From the NCBI RefSeq assembly GCF_021698975.1, contig NZ_SSXA01000032.1:1-38880 (forward strand): a DNA stretch of 38,880 bases, written 5' to 3'. Positions 27,105-36,871 of the stretch are shown piece by piece. Position numbers and translations under genes: made by a program. The notes beneath the pieces were generated by a model. That model made no database searches. It worked only from the letters and a program-made list of their open reading frames with translations, and was not told the origin of the DNA. Every line of letters begins with the position of its first letter. The stretch's first letter is position 1. The stretch comes from Blastococcus sp. KM273128. Its GTDB lineage: Bacteria > Actinomycetota > Actinomycetes > Mycobacteriales > Geodermatophilaceae.

Positions 27105-28279
27105 GGCATGCCCCCGTCGCCTGCCGGGACCGCGTCCTTCACCACGAGCGCCATGCCGCCACCCACCTCGACCCGGGTTCCCCGCAGCTCCGCGGGCACG
27201 TCGTCGACGACGGCCGCGGTGATCAGCGTCTGCTCGGCCGACCGGGCGACGGCGGCCAGGGCGGCGCGCCGCTCGGCGTCCAGGGTCGCGAAGACGTCGT
27301 CCAGCACCAGGACCGGGTCCTCGCCCTCGCTGCGCAGCAGCGCGAAGGTGGCCAGCTTCAGGGCCAGGGCCAGCGACCAGGACTCCCCGTGGCTGGCGAA
27401 GCCCTTCGCGGGGGCCGGTCCCAGGTGGATCACCAGGTCGTCGCGGTGCGGCCCGACCAGCGTCATGCCGCGGTCGAGCTCGTCGCCCCGGCGCTCGGCG
27501 ACGCGGGCGCGCATGGCCTCGGCGAGCTCCTCCACGGAGGGCAGCGCGGCACCGGTGACCAGCGCCGCACCATCGCCGGCCAGCGGGACCGTCGAGCTGT
27601 ACCCGAGCCCGGCGGCGGCGGCGCCCGCCCCGGCCACGCCGGCGTAGGACTCCGCCACGTGCGGCGCGAGGTCGGCGACCAGCCGCAGGCGCGCCGCGAG
27701 GACCTGCGCGCCCAGGTCGGTGAGGTGGCCGTCCCAGACGTCGAGAGTCTCCACGGCCTTGCCGCGGGCCAGCCGGGCGGTCTTCAGCAGGGCGTTGCGC
27801 TGCTTGAGCACGCGGTCGTAGTCGCTGCGCACCCCCGCCAGCCGGGGCGTCCGGGTGGCCAGCAGCTCGTCGAGGAACCGCCGCCGCTCGGTCGGGTCAC
27901 CGCGCACCAGCGACAGGTCCTCGGGCGCGAACAGCACCGTGCGCACCAGCCCGAGGACCTCGCGCGGCCGCGGCAGCGCCGCCCGGTTGACCCGTACCCG
28001 GTTGGCCCGGCCGGGGTTGATCTCGATCTCGACCAGCAGCTCGCGGTCACCGCGGCGCAGCGCGGCCCGGACGACGGCCTGCCCCGCCCCGTGCCGGACC
28101 AGCGGCGCGTCGGCCGACACCCGGTGACTGCTCATGGTGGACAGGTAGCCGACCGCCTCGACCAGGTTGGTCTTGCCCTCGCCGTTGCGGCCGACGAAGA
28201 CCGTCGGCCCGGGGCCGAGCGCCAGGTCGACCCGCTCCCAGCTGCGGAAGTCCCCCACCTGCAGGTGTCTCAGGTACAC
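27101..28279 (-). CDS. recF: DNA replication/repair protein RecF
   Basis: This encodes 392 residues from a GTG at 28279 with GGGAAGG upstream. SMC-like ABC ATPase features are Walker A GRNGEGKT (30-37), a signature region [14 protein letters not shown], and Walker [14 protein letters not shown] near the C-terminus. RecF, with RecO and RecR, loads RecA onto gapped DNA at stalled forks. [13 protein letters not shown] is the typical N-terminus. It lies between gnd and dciA, with 74 nt to gnd and a 4-nt overlap with dciA. Confidence 0.97.
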   Translation of the reverse strand: MYLRHLQVGDFRSWERVDLALGPGPTVFVGRNGEGKTNLVEAVGYLSTMSSHRVSADAPLVRHGAGQAVVRAALRRGDRELLVEIEINPGRANRVRVNRAALPRPREVLGLVRTVLFAPEDLSLVRGDPTERRRFLDELLATRTPRLAGVRSDYDRVLKQRNALLKTARLARGKAVETLDVWDGHLTDLGAQVLAARLRLVADLAPHVAESYAGVAGAGAAAAGLGYSSTVPLAGDGAALVTGAALPSVEELAEAMRARVAERRGDELDRGMTLVGPHRDDLVIHLGPAPAKGFASHGESWSLALALKLATFALLRSEGEDPVLVLDDVFATLDAERRAALAAVARSAEQTLITAAVVDDVPAELRGTRVEVGGGMALVVKDAVPAGDGGMP

Positions 28280-28353
28280 CTCAGCCTTCCCGTGGTGAGT
28301 TGCCGGATCGCCCTGGTGAGGGCCTGGAACGGCCCCCTGGTGAGGTCTTTCCT

Positions 28354-29286
28354 TCAGGCGGGGCGCTCGGCCTCCTGCGCCTGGACGGCGCGGACCGCGT
28401 GCCCGCCGAACTGGTTGCGCAGCGCGGCGACGGCCTTCATGGTCGGCGAGTCGTCCTGGCGCGAGGAGAACCGGGCGAACAGCGAGGCCGCGATCGTCGG
28501 CATGGGGACGGCGTTCTCGATCGCCTGCTCCACCGTCCAGCGGCCCTCGCCGGAGTCCTCGGCGTAGCCGGAGATGCGCTCCAGGGCCGGGTCCTCCTCC
28601 AGGGCGCGGACCAGCAGGTCCAGCAGCCAGGAGCGGATGACGGTGCCCTGCGTCCAAGAGGCGATGACGCCGGGGACGTCCTCGATCAGGTCGACGGCGG
28701 CGAGCAGCTCGTAGCCCTCGCCGTAGGCCTGCATGAGGGCGTACTCGATGCCGTTGTGGACCATCTTGCTGAAGTGGCCTGCGCCCACGGGCCCGGCGTG
28801 CACGTATCCCGCGCCCGGGATCTCCTGCCCCGACTCGTCCACCGGCGCCGGCGGCTTGAGGGCATCGAAGATCGGCTGCGCCTTGGCGACGTCCTCCTTC
28901 GTGCCACCGACCATGAGCGCGTAGCCGTTCTCCAGGCCCCACACACCCCCGGAGACGCCGCAGTCGATGTAGCCGATGCCCTGCTCGCGGCACATCACGT
29001 CGTGCACCTGGTCGTCGGTGTACTTGGAGTTCCCGCCGTCGACGATGACGTCACCGGGGGACAGCAGCCCGGCGAGCTCCTTGACGGTGGCCCGCGTCGG
29101 CTCACCCGAGGGCACCATCACCCAGACGACCCGGGGCTCGGCGAGCGCCTCGACCAGCTCGGGCAGGCTCTCGACGTCCCGCTTCCCCGGCGAGTGGTCG
29201 TAACCCACGACCTCGTGACCGGCGCGGCGCAGCCGCTCGGCCATGTTGCCGCCCATCTTCCCCAGCCCGATCAGACCCAGCTGCAC
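28354..29286 (-). CDS. gnd: 6-phosphogluconate dehydrogenase (short, decarboxylating type)
   Basis: This encodes 310 residues from a GTG at 29286 with GAGGAGAGGG upstream. The N-terminal Rossmann fold opens [16 protein letters not shown]. The substrate loop is GGNSKYTDD, followed by [14 protein letters not shown], and catalytic Lys174 and Asn178 lie in [18 protein letters not shown]. At ~300 residues it belongs to the short 6PGDH family rather than the ~470-residue form. It oxidises 6-phosphogluconate to ribulose 5-phosphate; the cofactor is not settled by sight. A gnd gene between dnaN and recF is a known actinobacterial arrangement (for example M. smegmatis). Confidence 0.95.
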   Translation of the reverse strand: MQLGLIGLGKMGGNMAERLRRAGHEVVGYDHSPGKRDVESLPELVEALAEPRVVWVMVPSGEPTRATVKELAGLLSPGDVIVDGGNSKYTDDQVHDVMCREQGIGYIDCGVSGGVWGLENGYALMVGGTKEDVAKAQPIFDALKPPAPVDESGQEIPGAGYVHAGPVGAGHFSKMVHNGIEYALMQAYGEGYELLAAVDLIEDVPGVIASWTQGTVIRSWLLDLLVRALEEDPALERISGYAEDSGEGRWTVEQAIENAVPMPTIAASLFARFSSRQDDSPTMKAVAALRNQFGGHAVRAVQAQEAERPA

Positions 29287-29401
29287 GTCGGTCCCTCTCC
29301 TCGTCGTGGCGTCTTCGCTCGTCATCGTGCCCCGTGGGCGACCCTCGCGCAGGGGCCCGCCGCACGCCGGAGAGCGGTGGGGGGCACGAAGGTCCTCCTG
29401 C

Positions 29402-30562
29402 TCAGCCGGGCAGCCGCACCGGCATGATCAGGTACCGGTAGCTGCCGGCGCGCTCGGCGGGCACCGGCGGCGCGTCGCCGTCGGCCGGCGGCTCGTCGAC
29501 GCCGGAGAGCACCGCCGGCTTCAGCGGGCTGGTGAAGTCCATGCGCGCCCGCTCGGTGTGCACCGCGGCCAGCCCGTCGAGCAGGAACGTCGGGTTGAAG
29601 CCGATGGTCAGCGGCTCGCCGTCGAAGTCGACGTCGCAGCGCTCCTCCGCCTGACCCTCGTCGTCGCTGCCGCCCGCCCGCAGCGTCACCTGGCCGGGGC
29701 TGAACTCGCAGCGCAGCGGCGTCCCGCGCTCGGCGACCAACGCCACGCGCTTGGCGGCGTCGGTGAAGAGGCCGACCGGCAGCGTGGCGTTGGCGAACGA
29801 CTCCGACGGCATGATCGCGCGGTACTTCACGAACTCGGCGTCCAGCAGGCGGGTGGTGGTCTGCCGGTCCTTGCCGGAGAGACCGAGGATGCCCTCGCCC
29901 GAGCTGCCCGAGGACAGCGAGAGGGTGATCTCCGGGCCGCTGGTGAGCGTCTTGGCCGCGTCGGCCAGCGTGCGCGCCGGCACCAGGACGGCGGCCGACA
30001 GGCCCGAGGTCTGCGGGCGCCAGGCGAACTCGCGCACGGCGAGCCGGTAGCGGTCGGTGGCGGCCAGGGTGATCTGGTCGTCGTCGATCTCGAGGCGGAC
30101 ACCGGTGAGCATGGGCAGCGTGTCGTCCCGCCCCGCGGCGATGGCGACCTGGGCCACCGCCTCGCTGAAGACGTCGCTGTCGACGATGCCGGCGGCCGAG
30201 GGCATGGCGGGCAGGGACGGGTAGTCCTCGACCGGCAGCGTGGGCAGGCTGAAGCGCGCGTTGCCGCAGGTGATCGCCAGGCGCGGGCCCTCGGCGGTGA
30301 TGTCGACCGGGTGCGGGGGGAGGGCGCGGGTGATCTCGGCCAGGAGCCGGCCCGGGACCAGCACCCGCCCGCTCTCGCTGGTCTGGACGTCGACCTCGGA
30401 GCGCGCCGACACCTCGTAGTCGAAGCCGGAGACCGACAGCTGGTTCCCGTCGGCCTCGAGCAGGATGCCGGCCAGCACCGGGACCGACGGCCGCGGCGGC
30501 AGGCTGCGCGCCGTCCAGGCGACGGCGTCGGCGAGCACCTCACGTGCCACCCGGAACTTCAT
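29402..30562 (-). CDS. dnaN: DNA polymerase III beta sliding clamp
   Basis: This encodes 386 residues from an ATG at 30562 (MKFRVAREVLADAVAWTAR). Three clamp domains are recognisable; landmarks include RPSVPVLAGILLEADG, the TLPVEDYPSLP region, LAATDRYRLAVREF and the C-terminal YRYLIMPVRLPG. A short acidic/Gly insertion (GGSDDEGQAEERCD) lies in the last domain. The dimer encircles DNA and tethers polymerase III. It borders oriC on one side with dnaA on the other. The usual start is supported by alignment-like N-terminal identity; a long upstream extension is rejected. Confidence 0.98.
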   Translation of the reverse strand: MKFRVAREVLADAVAWTARSLPPRPSVPVLAGILLEADGNQLSVSGFDYEVSARSEVDVQTSESGRVLVPGRLLAEITRALPPHPVDITAEGPRLAITCGNARFSLPTLPVEDYPSLPAMPSAAGIVDSDVFSEAVAQVAIAAGRDDTLPMLTGVRLEIDDDQITLAATDRYRLAVREFAWRPQTSGLSAAVLVPARTLADAAKTLTSGPEITLSLSSGSSGEGILGLSGKDRQTTTRLLDAEFVKYRAIMPSESFANATLPVGLFTDAAKRVALVAERGTPLRCEFSPGQVTLRAGGSDDEGQAEERCDVDFDGEPLTIGFNPTFLLDGLAAVHTERARMDFTSPLKPAVLSGVDEPPADGDAPPVPAERAGSYRYLIMPVRLPG

Positions 30563-31752
30563 CTCTCGACCCACCCATTGCTCGGTCCGCGCCTGCGTGC
30601 CGGCCAGGGAGGTGGCCGGTGCGGGTGCGGAGCTCGTCGTCGTCCTGCCGCGGGGCGGAGGCCTCGCTGCGGTGCTCATCGTGCCTGTTGCAGCCCCCCG
30701 TGGGGAAACCCCGGTCCCTCGATGGGCTGCTGGGAGTGCTGGGGCGCTGGTGATGTGCTCCGGGGAGCCGGGACCCCTGCCCAGCGGAGCGTCCCCACCC
30801 AGACTGGGGTTCGAGAATTCTCCGGGATAACTCCTTCATCCTCGTCATCACTGGTGTGGAAGCTGGGGATCGGGGCCCTTCCCGCAGGTCAGCGAGCGAT
30901 CCGGGGTGTTGGCCGGTTGTGGGTGGTCACCGTCTCCCTGTTGTCGACACGTGGACAGATCGACGGTTGTGCACGGTGACCGCCGGTGGTCCACGTCCTG
31001 TCCCCTGCGTCTCCCCGGCTCGTCCCCAGGTGGTGTGCACGGGATGCGGGCGGATCGCGGGTCCAGGTGCGGGCCGGGTGCTCCGGCAGCGTCATACCTG
31101 CAGGTCAGCATCGCGTGGCGGTGGTCCGGGGCGCCGTCGGACGGGCGAGCGGGGCTGCCGGCCGCGCCGTCGGCGGAACGACGTCGACCGGACTTACCCC
31201 CAGCTGTGCACATCCCTGGGGACAACTTCTCGACGAGTCGATGCCGGTGACCGTCGTTCCACCGGTCGACGGGCGCAGAACCTGCGGTTCCGCCGTCCCC
31301 AGGGATCCACACAGGTGTGGACAACGACTTGTCGACCGCGTCGGGACGGTGGCCGGGAGGTGTCCGCACGGTGACCGTCCCAGCTGCGCACCGTCACCGC
31401 CGGCGGCCGCGGACAGGCCCGCCGGCTGACTCGTGACCGCCTCCCCCGCCCGCCCGAGCTCCGGTGATCAGCTCACCTGATCGTCCCGGTTGCTGGCTCA
31501 GCGCCGGTCGTGGGCCCAGGACCCCCACGGTGAGCCAGGACGGGGTACCCGCCGGGGAGAGCTCAGACGGGACCTGTCAGGCGGGCCGAGGCAGGCAGGG
31601 GCGGCGCCGGCAGAGGTGCTCGGTTCGACCGGGGGACGGCAGGCAGGGTCGTGCCGAGTGGGGGCCGGAGGCTCCCGCGCAGGCGCGACGGACCCGCTCA
31701 GCTCACGTCGGGAACGGCACGTGATCGCGGTGCGGTCCGGAGGACCGCGATG
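30563..31752. other. oriC: oriC (dnaA-dnaN intergenic region)
   Basis: This 1.19-kb gene-free region holds the recognisable DnaA-box content between about 30900 and 31340. Boxes are TGTGGACAA (31316-31324, perfect consensus on the minus strand), TTGTCGACA (30941-30949), CTGTCCACG (30950-30958, -), TTGTCCCCA (31217-31225, -), TTGTGCACG (30967-30975), CTGTGCACA (31204-31212), TGGTCCACG (30987-30995) and TTGTCGACC (31329-31337). A relatively A/T-rich stretch at about 30810-30852 is a candidate unwinding element near dnaN. Position and box content match actinobacterial origins. The rest, 31340-31710, shows no gene. Confidence 0.9.
31316..31324 (-). promoter_or_regulatory. Perfect DnaA box
   Basis: TGTGGACAA on the plus strand is TTGTCCACA on the minus strand, the exact high-GC actinobacterial consensus. 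It is followed five bases later by TTGTCGACC in the opposite orientation, a paired arrangement common in origins. Confidence 0.9.
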
Positions 31753-31753
31753 T
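31714..31753 (-). repeat. 40-bp stem-forming repeat, copy 2 (3' of dnaA)
   Basis: This is the partner of 17959-17998, 35 of 40 identical. It starts on the last base of the dnaA stop codon. Stems are 31733-31738 with 31742-31747 (loop GGA) and 31724-31727 with 31748-31751. It occupies the junction between dnaA and oriC and could end or stabilise dnaA mRNA. Confidence 0.75.
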
Positions 31754-33519
31754 CATTGCCGGGCGCGGCTCTTGATGCGGGCGGTCAGCTCGGTGACCTG
31801 GGTGTACGTCGCGCGCCGCTCGCTCATCAAGTTGGTGATCTTCTTGACGGCGTGCATGACCGTGGTGTGGTCCTTGCCGCCGAAGGACGCCCCGATGCGT
31901 GGCAGCGACAGCTCGGTGAGCTCCCGGCAGAGGTACATCGCGATCTGCCGGGCGTTGACCAGGGTGCGGCTGCGGTTGGTCCCCTGCAGCTCCTCCATCG
32001 TCACGGAGAAGTACTCCGCGGTCGCGGCCATGATGATCGCCGCGGTGATCTGCGGGCCCTGCTCGTCGCTGATCAGGTCCTTGAGCACCAGCTCGGCCAG
32101 CGGCAGGTCGACCTGCTGCTTGTTGAGCGACGCGAACGCGGTCACCCGGATCAGCGCGCCCTCGAGCTCGCGGATGTTGGTCTGCACCTTCGAGGCGATG
32201 AACTCCAGCACCTGGTCGGGCACCTGCAGCCGCTCGCCCCACGCCTTCTTCCGCAGGATCGCGATGCGGGTCTCCAGGTCCGGCGCCTGGACGTCGGTGA
32301 TCAGGCCCCACTCGAAGCGGGTGCGGAGCCGGTCCTCCAGCGTGGTCAGCTTCTTCGGCGGCCGGTCGGAGGTGATGACGATCTGCTTGCTGGCGTTGTG
32401 CAGCGTGTTGAAGGTGTGGAAGAACTCCTCCTGCGTCCGCTCGGCGCGCTCCAGGAACTGGATGTCGTCGATGAGCAGGAAGTCGATGTCGCGGTACCGG
32501 CGGCGGAAGTCCTCGGCCCGCCCGGAGTGCACCAGGTTGATGAACTCGTTGGTGAACTCCTCGGTGCTGACGTAGCGCACCTTCACGTTGGGGAACATCC
32601 GCGCGGCGTAGTGGCCGATGGCATGCAGCAGGTGGGTCTTCCCCAGCCCGGACTCGCCGTAGATGAACAGCGGGTTGTACGCGCGGGCCGGCGCCTCGGC
32701 GACCGCGACCGCCGCGGCGTGGGCGAACCGGTTGCTGTTGCCGATGACGAAACTGTCGAAGACGTACTTGGGGTTGAGCCCCGGGTCCAGGCCGGCCGGT
32801 CGGCCCGCCTCCGGACGGCGGCCGCGCGTCCCGCCCCCGGCGGCGGACCTGCGCTGCTCGCCGGTCGCGCCGTCGGCGTCGAAGGGGAGCACGTCCGCGA
32901 TCGGTGCCGAGCCGGAGCCGCCCCAGTCCTGGTCGTCGGCCGGCGCGGACGGGCCGCCACCCCAGGTCGTGGTGCTCCAGTCCTCGGGTGCGCCGCGGTC
33001 CGCGGGGGGCCGCGGCGGGCCGTCGGCGGGGTGCAGCTCGCGGATCGCCGAGAAGTCCTGGCCGATCGGCCGCTCGGCCGCGGCGGGGCGATCCCAGGGC
33101 GCCGGGGTGCCGACGACGTCGGTGCGGACGCCGAACGCGCTGCGCCCGTCGTCGGCGCGGTCCCGGGTGGCCTGGTCCTCCTCCGCGCGCTGCGCCTCGA
33201 CGGCCGACCAGGGCCGGCGGGTCGGCTCCTGCTCCTGCGGAGGGGACGGCGGCGTCGCGGGTGCGTCCTCCAGCTGGACGGCGACGCGGATGTCGCGGCC
33301 GAACTGCTCGGACAACGCCTCGGCGAGCACCCGGCGCATGCGCGACTCGAGCACCGTCTGGGTGAACTCGTTGGGGGCGGCCAGCACGGCGGTGTCCTCG
33401 ACCAGGCCGAGCGGCCGGGTCAGGTTGAGCATCGCGTTCTGCTGCGGGGAGAGGCTGGTCGCCAGCCGCTCGCGGATCTGGTCCCAGACCGTCGCCAGGT
33501 CCAACGTGGCATCGGCCAT
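31753..33519 (-). CDS. dnaA: Chromosomal replication initiator DnaA
   Basis: This encodes 588 residues from an ATG at 33519 with GGGAGGA at good spacing; another ATG six codons upstream lacks a comparable site. Domain I is ~1-80. A long disordered linker (about 85-250, rich in Pro, Asp, Gly) is typical of actinobacteria. The AAA+ core has Walker A GESGLGKT (288-295) and Walker [10 protein letters not shown] (Asp351/Asp352). Domain IV has the box-binding helix-turn-helix and signature [20 protein letters not shown]. It binds oriC, melts it and loads helicase with DciA. DnaA-box-like 9-mers upstream suggest autoregulation. Confidence 0.98.
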   Translation of the reverse strand: MADATLDLATVWDQIRERLATSLSPQQNAMLNLTRPLGLVEDTAVLAAPNEFTQTVLESRMRRVLAEALSEQFGRDIRVAVQLEDAPATPPSPPQEQEPTRRPWSAVEAQRAEEDQATRDRADDGRSAFGVRTDVVGTPAPWDRPAAAERPIGQDFSAIRELHPADGPPRPPADRGAPEDWSTTTWGGGPSAPADDQDWGGSGSAPIADVLPFDADGATGEQRRSAAGGGTRGRRPEAGRPAGLDPGLNPKYVFDSFVIGNSNRFAHAAAVAVAEAPARAYNPLFIYGESGLGKTHLLHAIGHYAARMFPNVKVRYVSTEEFTNEFINLVHSGRAEDFRRRYRDIDFLLIDDIQFLERAERTQEEFFHTFNTLHNASKQIVITSDRPPKKLTTLEDRLRTRFEWGLITDVQAPDLETRIAILRKKAWGERLQVPDQVLEFIASKVQTNIRELEGALIRVTAFASLNKQQVDLPLAELVLKDLISDEQGPQITAAIIMAATAEYFSVTMEELQGTNRSRTLVNARQIAMYLCRELTELSLPRIGASFGGKDHTTVMHAVKKITNLMSERRATYTQVTELTARIKSRARQ

Positions 33520-34187
33520 GCCGTCTCGTCCTCCCATGCTGTCGACCCCCGCGGCCGCTCCCGGTGCGTCCACGGCCGCGCCGCGCCTCCGCGGACCGTC
33601 CACCGGTGTGCCCCGGTTGTGGATACGCGAACGTGCGCGCTCCACATCGGTGTCCACAGGCTGTGCACGGCCGGCAGGTGTGCTGCGCCGGCTCCGCACG
33701 GGACGCGGGCCGTTGCAGCATCTTCGCTGGTCACGGCCCTGTTCGGGCGGCTGGAGGAGTGGCTCGGCGGTCGGTCGACCGACGGGGTCGGCCCGCGCGC
33801 CGTGACCCTGACGCCCGACGCGGAGCGACGGCGACGCTAACAGCCCCGTCCACAGCCCGGCAACGCCGCCGCGCCCCGCGCCCGGTCCGGGCCGCAGCGG
33901 CGGGACGTCGTCGCCGCCCGGCGCGCCGCCGCCCTCCGGCGGGCGCGGCGGGCGCACCATGGGCGGTCGGTCACCGGCACCCGTCGGTCCTCGGCTATGC
34001 TGGCCGGAGTCTGCGGACGGGTGTGCCCGTCCCCCGGCGGCGCCAGTCTGCGCAGCCGACCCGGGTCCGTCTGTCCGCAGTGCCAGCTTCCGGGGTCCCT
34101 CGGACGGTCGTCGTGCCGCTCCGATGCCCCGCGCGCGCCCGTCCGCCGACGGGCCGCACCGCCGATGCCGTGTAGTGGGAGTACCTC
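33520..34187. promoter_or_regulatory. dnaA-rpmH divergent control region with DnaA boxes
   Basis: No gene is seen in these 668 nt, which lie between divergent dnaA and rpmH. Near-consensus DnaA boxes are GTATCCACA (33618-33626, -), GTGTCCACA (33650-33658, +) and CCGTCCACA (33846-33854, +). They sit 100-330 nt upstream of dnaA, in a place suited to autoregulation. On the rpmH side a -10-like TATGCT lies at 33996-34001. Confidence 0.6.
33996..34001 (+). promoter_or_regulatory. Candidate rpmH -10 element
   Basis: TATGCT fits the sigma-A-type TAnnnT pattern and lies 187 nt before the rpmH start, leaving a long leader. No clear -35 was seen. Confidence 0.35.
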
Positions 34188-34325
34188 GTGAGCAAGCGCA
34201 CCTTCCAGCCGAACAACCGTCGCCGGTCCAAGGTCCACGGCTTCCGGCTGCGGATGCGGACCCGCGCGGGCCGGGCGATCCTCGCCACCCGTCGGCGCAA
34301 GGGCCGCGAGAAGCTCTCCGCCTGA
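34188..34325 (+). CDS. rpmH: 50S ribosomal protein L34
   Basis: This encodes 45 residues from a GTG at 34188 with GGGAG upstream. It starts [19 protein letters not shown] and continues with [19 protein letters not shown] and GREKLSA, the near-invariant L34 sequence. It is a component of the large ribosomal subunit. It is divergent from dnaA and only one nucleotide separates it from rnpA, the order found in almost all bacteria. Confidence 0.98.
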   Translation: MSKRTFQPNNRRRSKVHGFRLRMRTRAGRAILATRRRKGREKLSA

Positions 34326-34326
34326 C

Positions 34327-34707
34327 GTGCTGCCTGCGCAGGCACGCCTGCGCCGGCGCCCGGAGTTCACCGCGGTGGTCCGAACCGGCCGGCGCGCCGG
34401 GCGGCCGACCATGGTGCTGCACTACCTCCCCGAACGGCCCGAGCAGCCGGCCGGCGACGCGTCGTCGCCGGCGGTTGCGCGGGCCGGTTTCGTGGTGGGA
34501 AAGAGCGTCGGCAACTCGGTGGTCCGCCACCGGGTGACCCGCCGGCTGCGTGCCGTCGTCCGCACCGAGCTGGACCGGCTCCCGACGAGCGCCGACCTCG
34601 TCGTCCGTGCCCGCCCCGAGGCTGCCGCGGCCGATTCGGCGGCGCTGCACCGCGACCTGGCCGCAGGCCTGGACCGGCTGCTCGGCGACCGGGGGTCCCG
34701 CCGATGA
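34327..34707 (+). CDS. rnpA: Ribonuclease P protein component
   Basis: This encodes 126 residues from a GTG at 34327. Family features are the N-terminal [18 protein letters not shown] and the RNR-like signature [18 protein letters not shown], where His replaces the usual Asn, as also in mycobacteria. It binds the RNase P RNA and pre-tRNA leader during 5' processing. It is tightly coupled to rpmH and overlaps yidD by 4 nt (ATGA). Confidence 0.95.
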   Translation: MLPAQARLRRRPEFTAVVRTGRRAGRPTMVLHYLPERPEQPAGDASSPAVARAGFVVGKSVGNSVVRHRVTRRLRAVVRTELDRLPTSADLVVRARPEAAAADSAALHRDLAAGLDRLLGDRGSRR

Positions 34708-35090
34708 GCGGCCCGGCCGGGGCGGTCCCGCGGCGCTCCGCCGCGGCGCGGCTGCTGCTGCGTGCCGTCGGCTTCTACTCCCGCGCCATCAGCCCGGCGT
34801 TCCCGCCGCGCTGCCGGTTCCACCCCACGTGCAGCGCCTACGCCGCCGAGGCCGTGGCCCGGCACGGCGCGGCCCGCGGCAGCTGGCTGGCGCTGGTCCG
34901 GCTGGCGAAGTGCGCACCGTGGCACCCGGGCGGCGTCGATCCCGTCCCGCCGGCCCGTGGAACCGGGACGGGCTCCCGCTCGTCCACCTCAGCGGCACGT
35001 CCTCCGGTCGCGCCGCCCGATGACCCCGGCCGCGAGGCCACCCCGCCGGCCGCGTGCCGGACCGCGCAGGAGGAGTCCTCCGTTGCTTGA
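34704..35090 (+). CDS. yidD: Membrane protein insertion efficiency factor YidD
   Basis: This encodes 128 residues from an ATG overlapping the rnpA stop. The YidD core includes [32 protein letters not shown] and [16 protein letters not shown], with three conserved Cys. It assists YidC-mediated insertion. A ~45-residue Ser/Pro/Thr-rich tail is longer than in enterobacteria. Its last codons overlap the yidC start. Confidence 0.95.
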   Translation: MSGPAGAVPRRSAAARLLLRAVGFYSRAISPAFPPRCRFHPTCSAYAAEAVARHGAARGSWLALVRLAKCAPWHPGGVDPVPPARGTGTGSRSSTSAARPPVAPPDDPGREATPPAACRTAQEESSVA

Positions 35091-36189
35091 CTGGCTGTAC
35101 ACCGCCATCTCCTGGGTCATGGCCCGGTGGCACTCGCTGTGGAACCTGATCTTCCAGGACCCCGCGCCGGAGACGGCCCTCGGCGGGCTGAGCTGGGTGC
35201 TGGCGATCGTCTTCCTGGTCGTCACGATCCGGCTGATCCTGTTCCCGCTGTTCGTCAAGCAGGTCAAGTCGCAGCGGGCGATGCAGGAGCTCCAGCCGGA
35301 GATCGCCAAGCTGCGCAAGCAGTACGGCAGCGACCGCCAGGGCATGGCCGTGGCGATGCAGCAGCTCCAGAAGGAGCGCGGCGTCAACCCGCTGGCGGGC
35401 TGCCTGCCGATCCTCCCGCAGATCCCGGTGTTCCTGTCGCTCTTCCACGTGCTGCGCCGGCTCGCCCCGGGCAAGCAGGGGCTGTACTCCTGGACCGACC
35501 AGCTCACCGACGAGGCCGCACGGGCCAAGCTTTTCGGGGCGCCGATCTCCGCGTCGTTCAACATGAGCGGCGCCAAGGAGGAGGCGATCCTCGGGATCGC
35601 CGGCGTCAACTACACGAACATCCGCATCGTCGCGTTCGCGCTGATCGTGGTCATGTGCTTCACCACGTACTTCACGCAGAAGCAGATCATGGCGCGCTCG
35701 GGCCCGGTCGAGGGTCAGGCCGCGATGGTGCAGAAGCTGATGCTCTACGGCGTCCCGATCAGCCTCTTCGTCTCCGGCTTCATCTTCCCGATCGGTGTCC
35801 TCATCTACTGGATGACGAACAACCTGTGGACCATGGGGCAGCAGTTCTTCATCCTGCGCAAGATGCCGCCGCCCGGTTCCGACGCCGCCAAGGCCAAGGC
35901 CGCCGCGGAGAAGCCGGCGGTCGACCCCAGGACGCTGGCCCCGAAGCCCGGCGCCAAGCCGGTGCGTCCCAAGCAGGGGCGCCCGTCGGGAACCACCGTG
36001 GCCCCGGCGAGCACCGTGGACGGCGACGGCGTCGTCGGGAACGACCCCGTCGCGGGCGGGTCCACCGCGAACGGCTCGACGGGCAACGGCGCCACCGGGT
36101 CGCGCGCCGCCGGCTCGGGCTCGGGCCGCAGCTCCCGCCCCGGCGCCGGCCAGGGGCCGGCCAACCGCGGCAAGCGGAAGCGTCGCTGA
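35083..36189 (+). CDS. yidC: Membrane protein insertase YidC (Oxa1 family)
   Basis: This encodes 368 residues from a TTG at 35083 preceded by AGGAGGAG at 7 nt; the start lies inside the end of yidD (8-nt overlap). The N-terminus [16 protein letters not shown] is typical. The hydrophilic-groove Arg50 lies in [10 protein letters not shown], and a cytoplasmic hairpin spans ~60-105. [20 protein letters not shown] and [17 protein letters not shown] mark later membrane helices. The C-terminal ~100 residues are Gly/Ser/Ala-rich and end in basic residues. It inserts membrane proteins alone or with SecYEG. Confidence 0.96.
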   Translation: MLDWLYTAISWVMARWHSLWNLIFQDPAPETALGGLSWVLAIVFLVVTIRLILFPLFVKQVKSQRAMQELQPEIAKLRKQYGSDRQGMAVAMQQLQKERGVNPLAGCLPILPQIPVFLSLFHVLRRLAPGKQGLYSWTDQLTDEAARAKLFGAPISASFNMSGAKEEAILGIAGVNYTNIRIVAFALIVVMCFTTYFTQKQIMARSGPVEGQAAMVQKLMLYGVPISLFVSGFIFPIGVLIYWMTNNLWTMGQQFFILRKMPPPGSDAAKAKAAAEKPAVDPRTLAPKPGAKPVRPKQGRPSGTTVAPASTVDGDGVVGNDPVAGGSTANGSTGNGATGSRAAGSGSGRSSRPGAGQGPANRGKRKRR

Positions 36190-36277
36190 CCTCCGCCGCA
36201 CCGCTCCGCCGCCGGCCCGTCCGGCATCCAGACCACCGGGACGACCCGGCCGCCGCACCGAACTGGGAGGAACACCC

Positions 36278-36871
36278 GTGAGTGCTCCGCAGCAGCCCGT
36301 GACAGACAACCCGCCCGCCCTGCCTGACGCGGACGCCGCCAGCGACGACGCCGTCGTGGAGCCCGTCGACGTCGAGACCGACGGGGCAGGCGGGGCCGGT
36401 GGGGCCGGTGACGACCTGCTCGTCCGCGAGGGCGACGTGGCCGGGGACTACCTCGAGCGACTCCTCGACATCCTGGACGTGGACGGCGACATCGACCTCG
36501 ACGTGGAGGGCGACCGGGCGTCGGTCGCCATCGTCGGGGGGAGGCTGGGTGACCTCGTCGGGCCGGACGGCGCGACGCTGGAGGCGCTGCAGGAGCTCAC
36601 CCGTCTCGCCGTCGCCCAGTCCACCGGCGTGCGCAGCCGGCTGATGCTCGACGTCGGCGGGTACCGGGCCAAGCGCCGGGCCGACCTCACGTCGCTCGCC
36701 GCGGAGACCGCGCGGCGGGTGGCCGCCAGCGGGCAGCCCGAGCGGCTCAGCCCGATGAACCCGTTCGAGCGCAAGGTCGTGCACGACGTCATCGCCTCGG
36801 TGGCAGGGGTGCACAGCGAGTCGGAGGGCGAGGAGCCCCGCCGCCGCGTCGTGGTCCTGCCCGACAGGTGA
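36278..36871 (+). CDS. jag: Jag/KhpB family RNA-binding protein (KH + R3H)
   Basis: This encodes 197 residues from a GTG at 36278 with GGGAGGA upstream. An acidic N-terminus (about 1-45) precedes a KH domain (about 55-130, with GRLGDLVGPDGATLEALQEL) and an R3H domain (about 145-197, with RLSPMNPFERKVVHDVIA). Jag/KhpB proteins bind RNA and in firmicutes affect cell elongation and division. The position after yidC is conserved. It overlaps rsmG by 4 nt (GTGA). Confidence 0.94.
   Translation: MSAPQQPVTDNPPALPDADAASDDAVVEPVDVETDGAGGAGGAGDDLLVREGDVAGDYLERLLDILDVDGDIDLDVEGDRASVAIVGGRLGDLVGPDGATLEALQELTRLAVAQSTGVRSRLMLDVGGYRAKRRADLTSLAAETARRVAASGQPERLSPMNPFERKVVHDVIASVAGVHSESEGEEPRRRVVVLPDR

Noticed and set aside
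28290..28346. Three copies of GGTGAG between gnd and recF
   Set aside because: The shared word is too short and irregularly spaced to call a repeat or operator.
29325..29390. CGTGCCCC...GGGGCACG as a terminator between dnaN and gnd
   Set aside because: The arms are separated by about 50 nt of GC-rich loop, so a stable terminator hairpin is doubtful.
30856..31429. Small genes inside oriC
   Set aside because: Frames on both strands lack ribosome sites and known domains and coincide with DnaA boxes.
33520..34650. N-terminal extension of the dnaA frame
   Set aside because: It would cross DnaA boxes, rpmH and rnpA; ATG at 33519 has a good ribosome site and gives a normal domain I.
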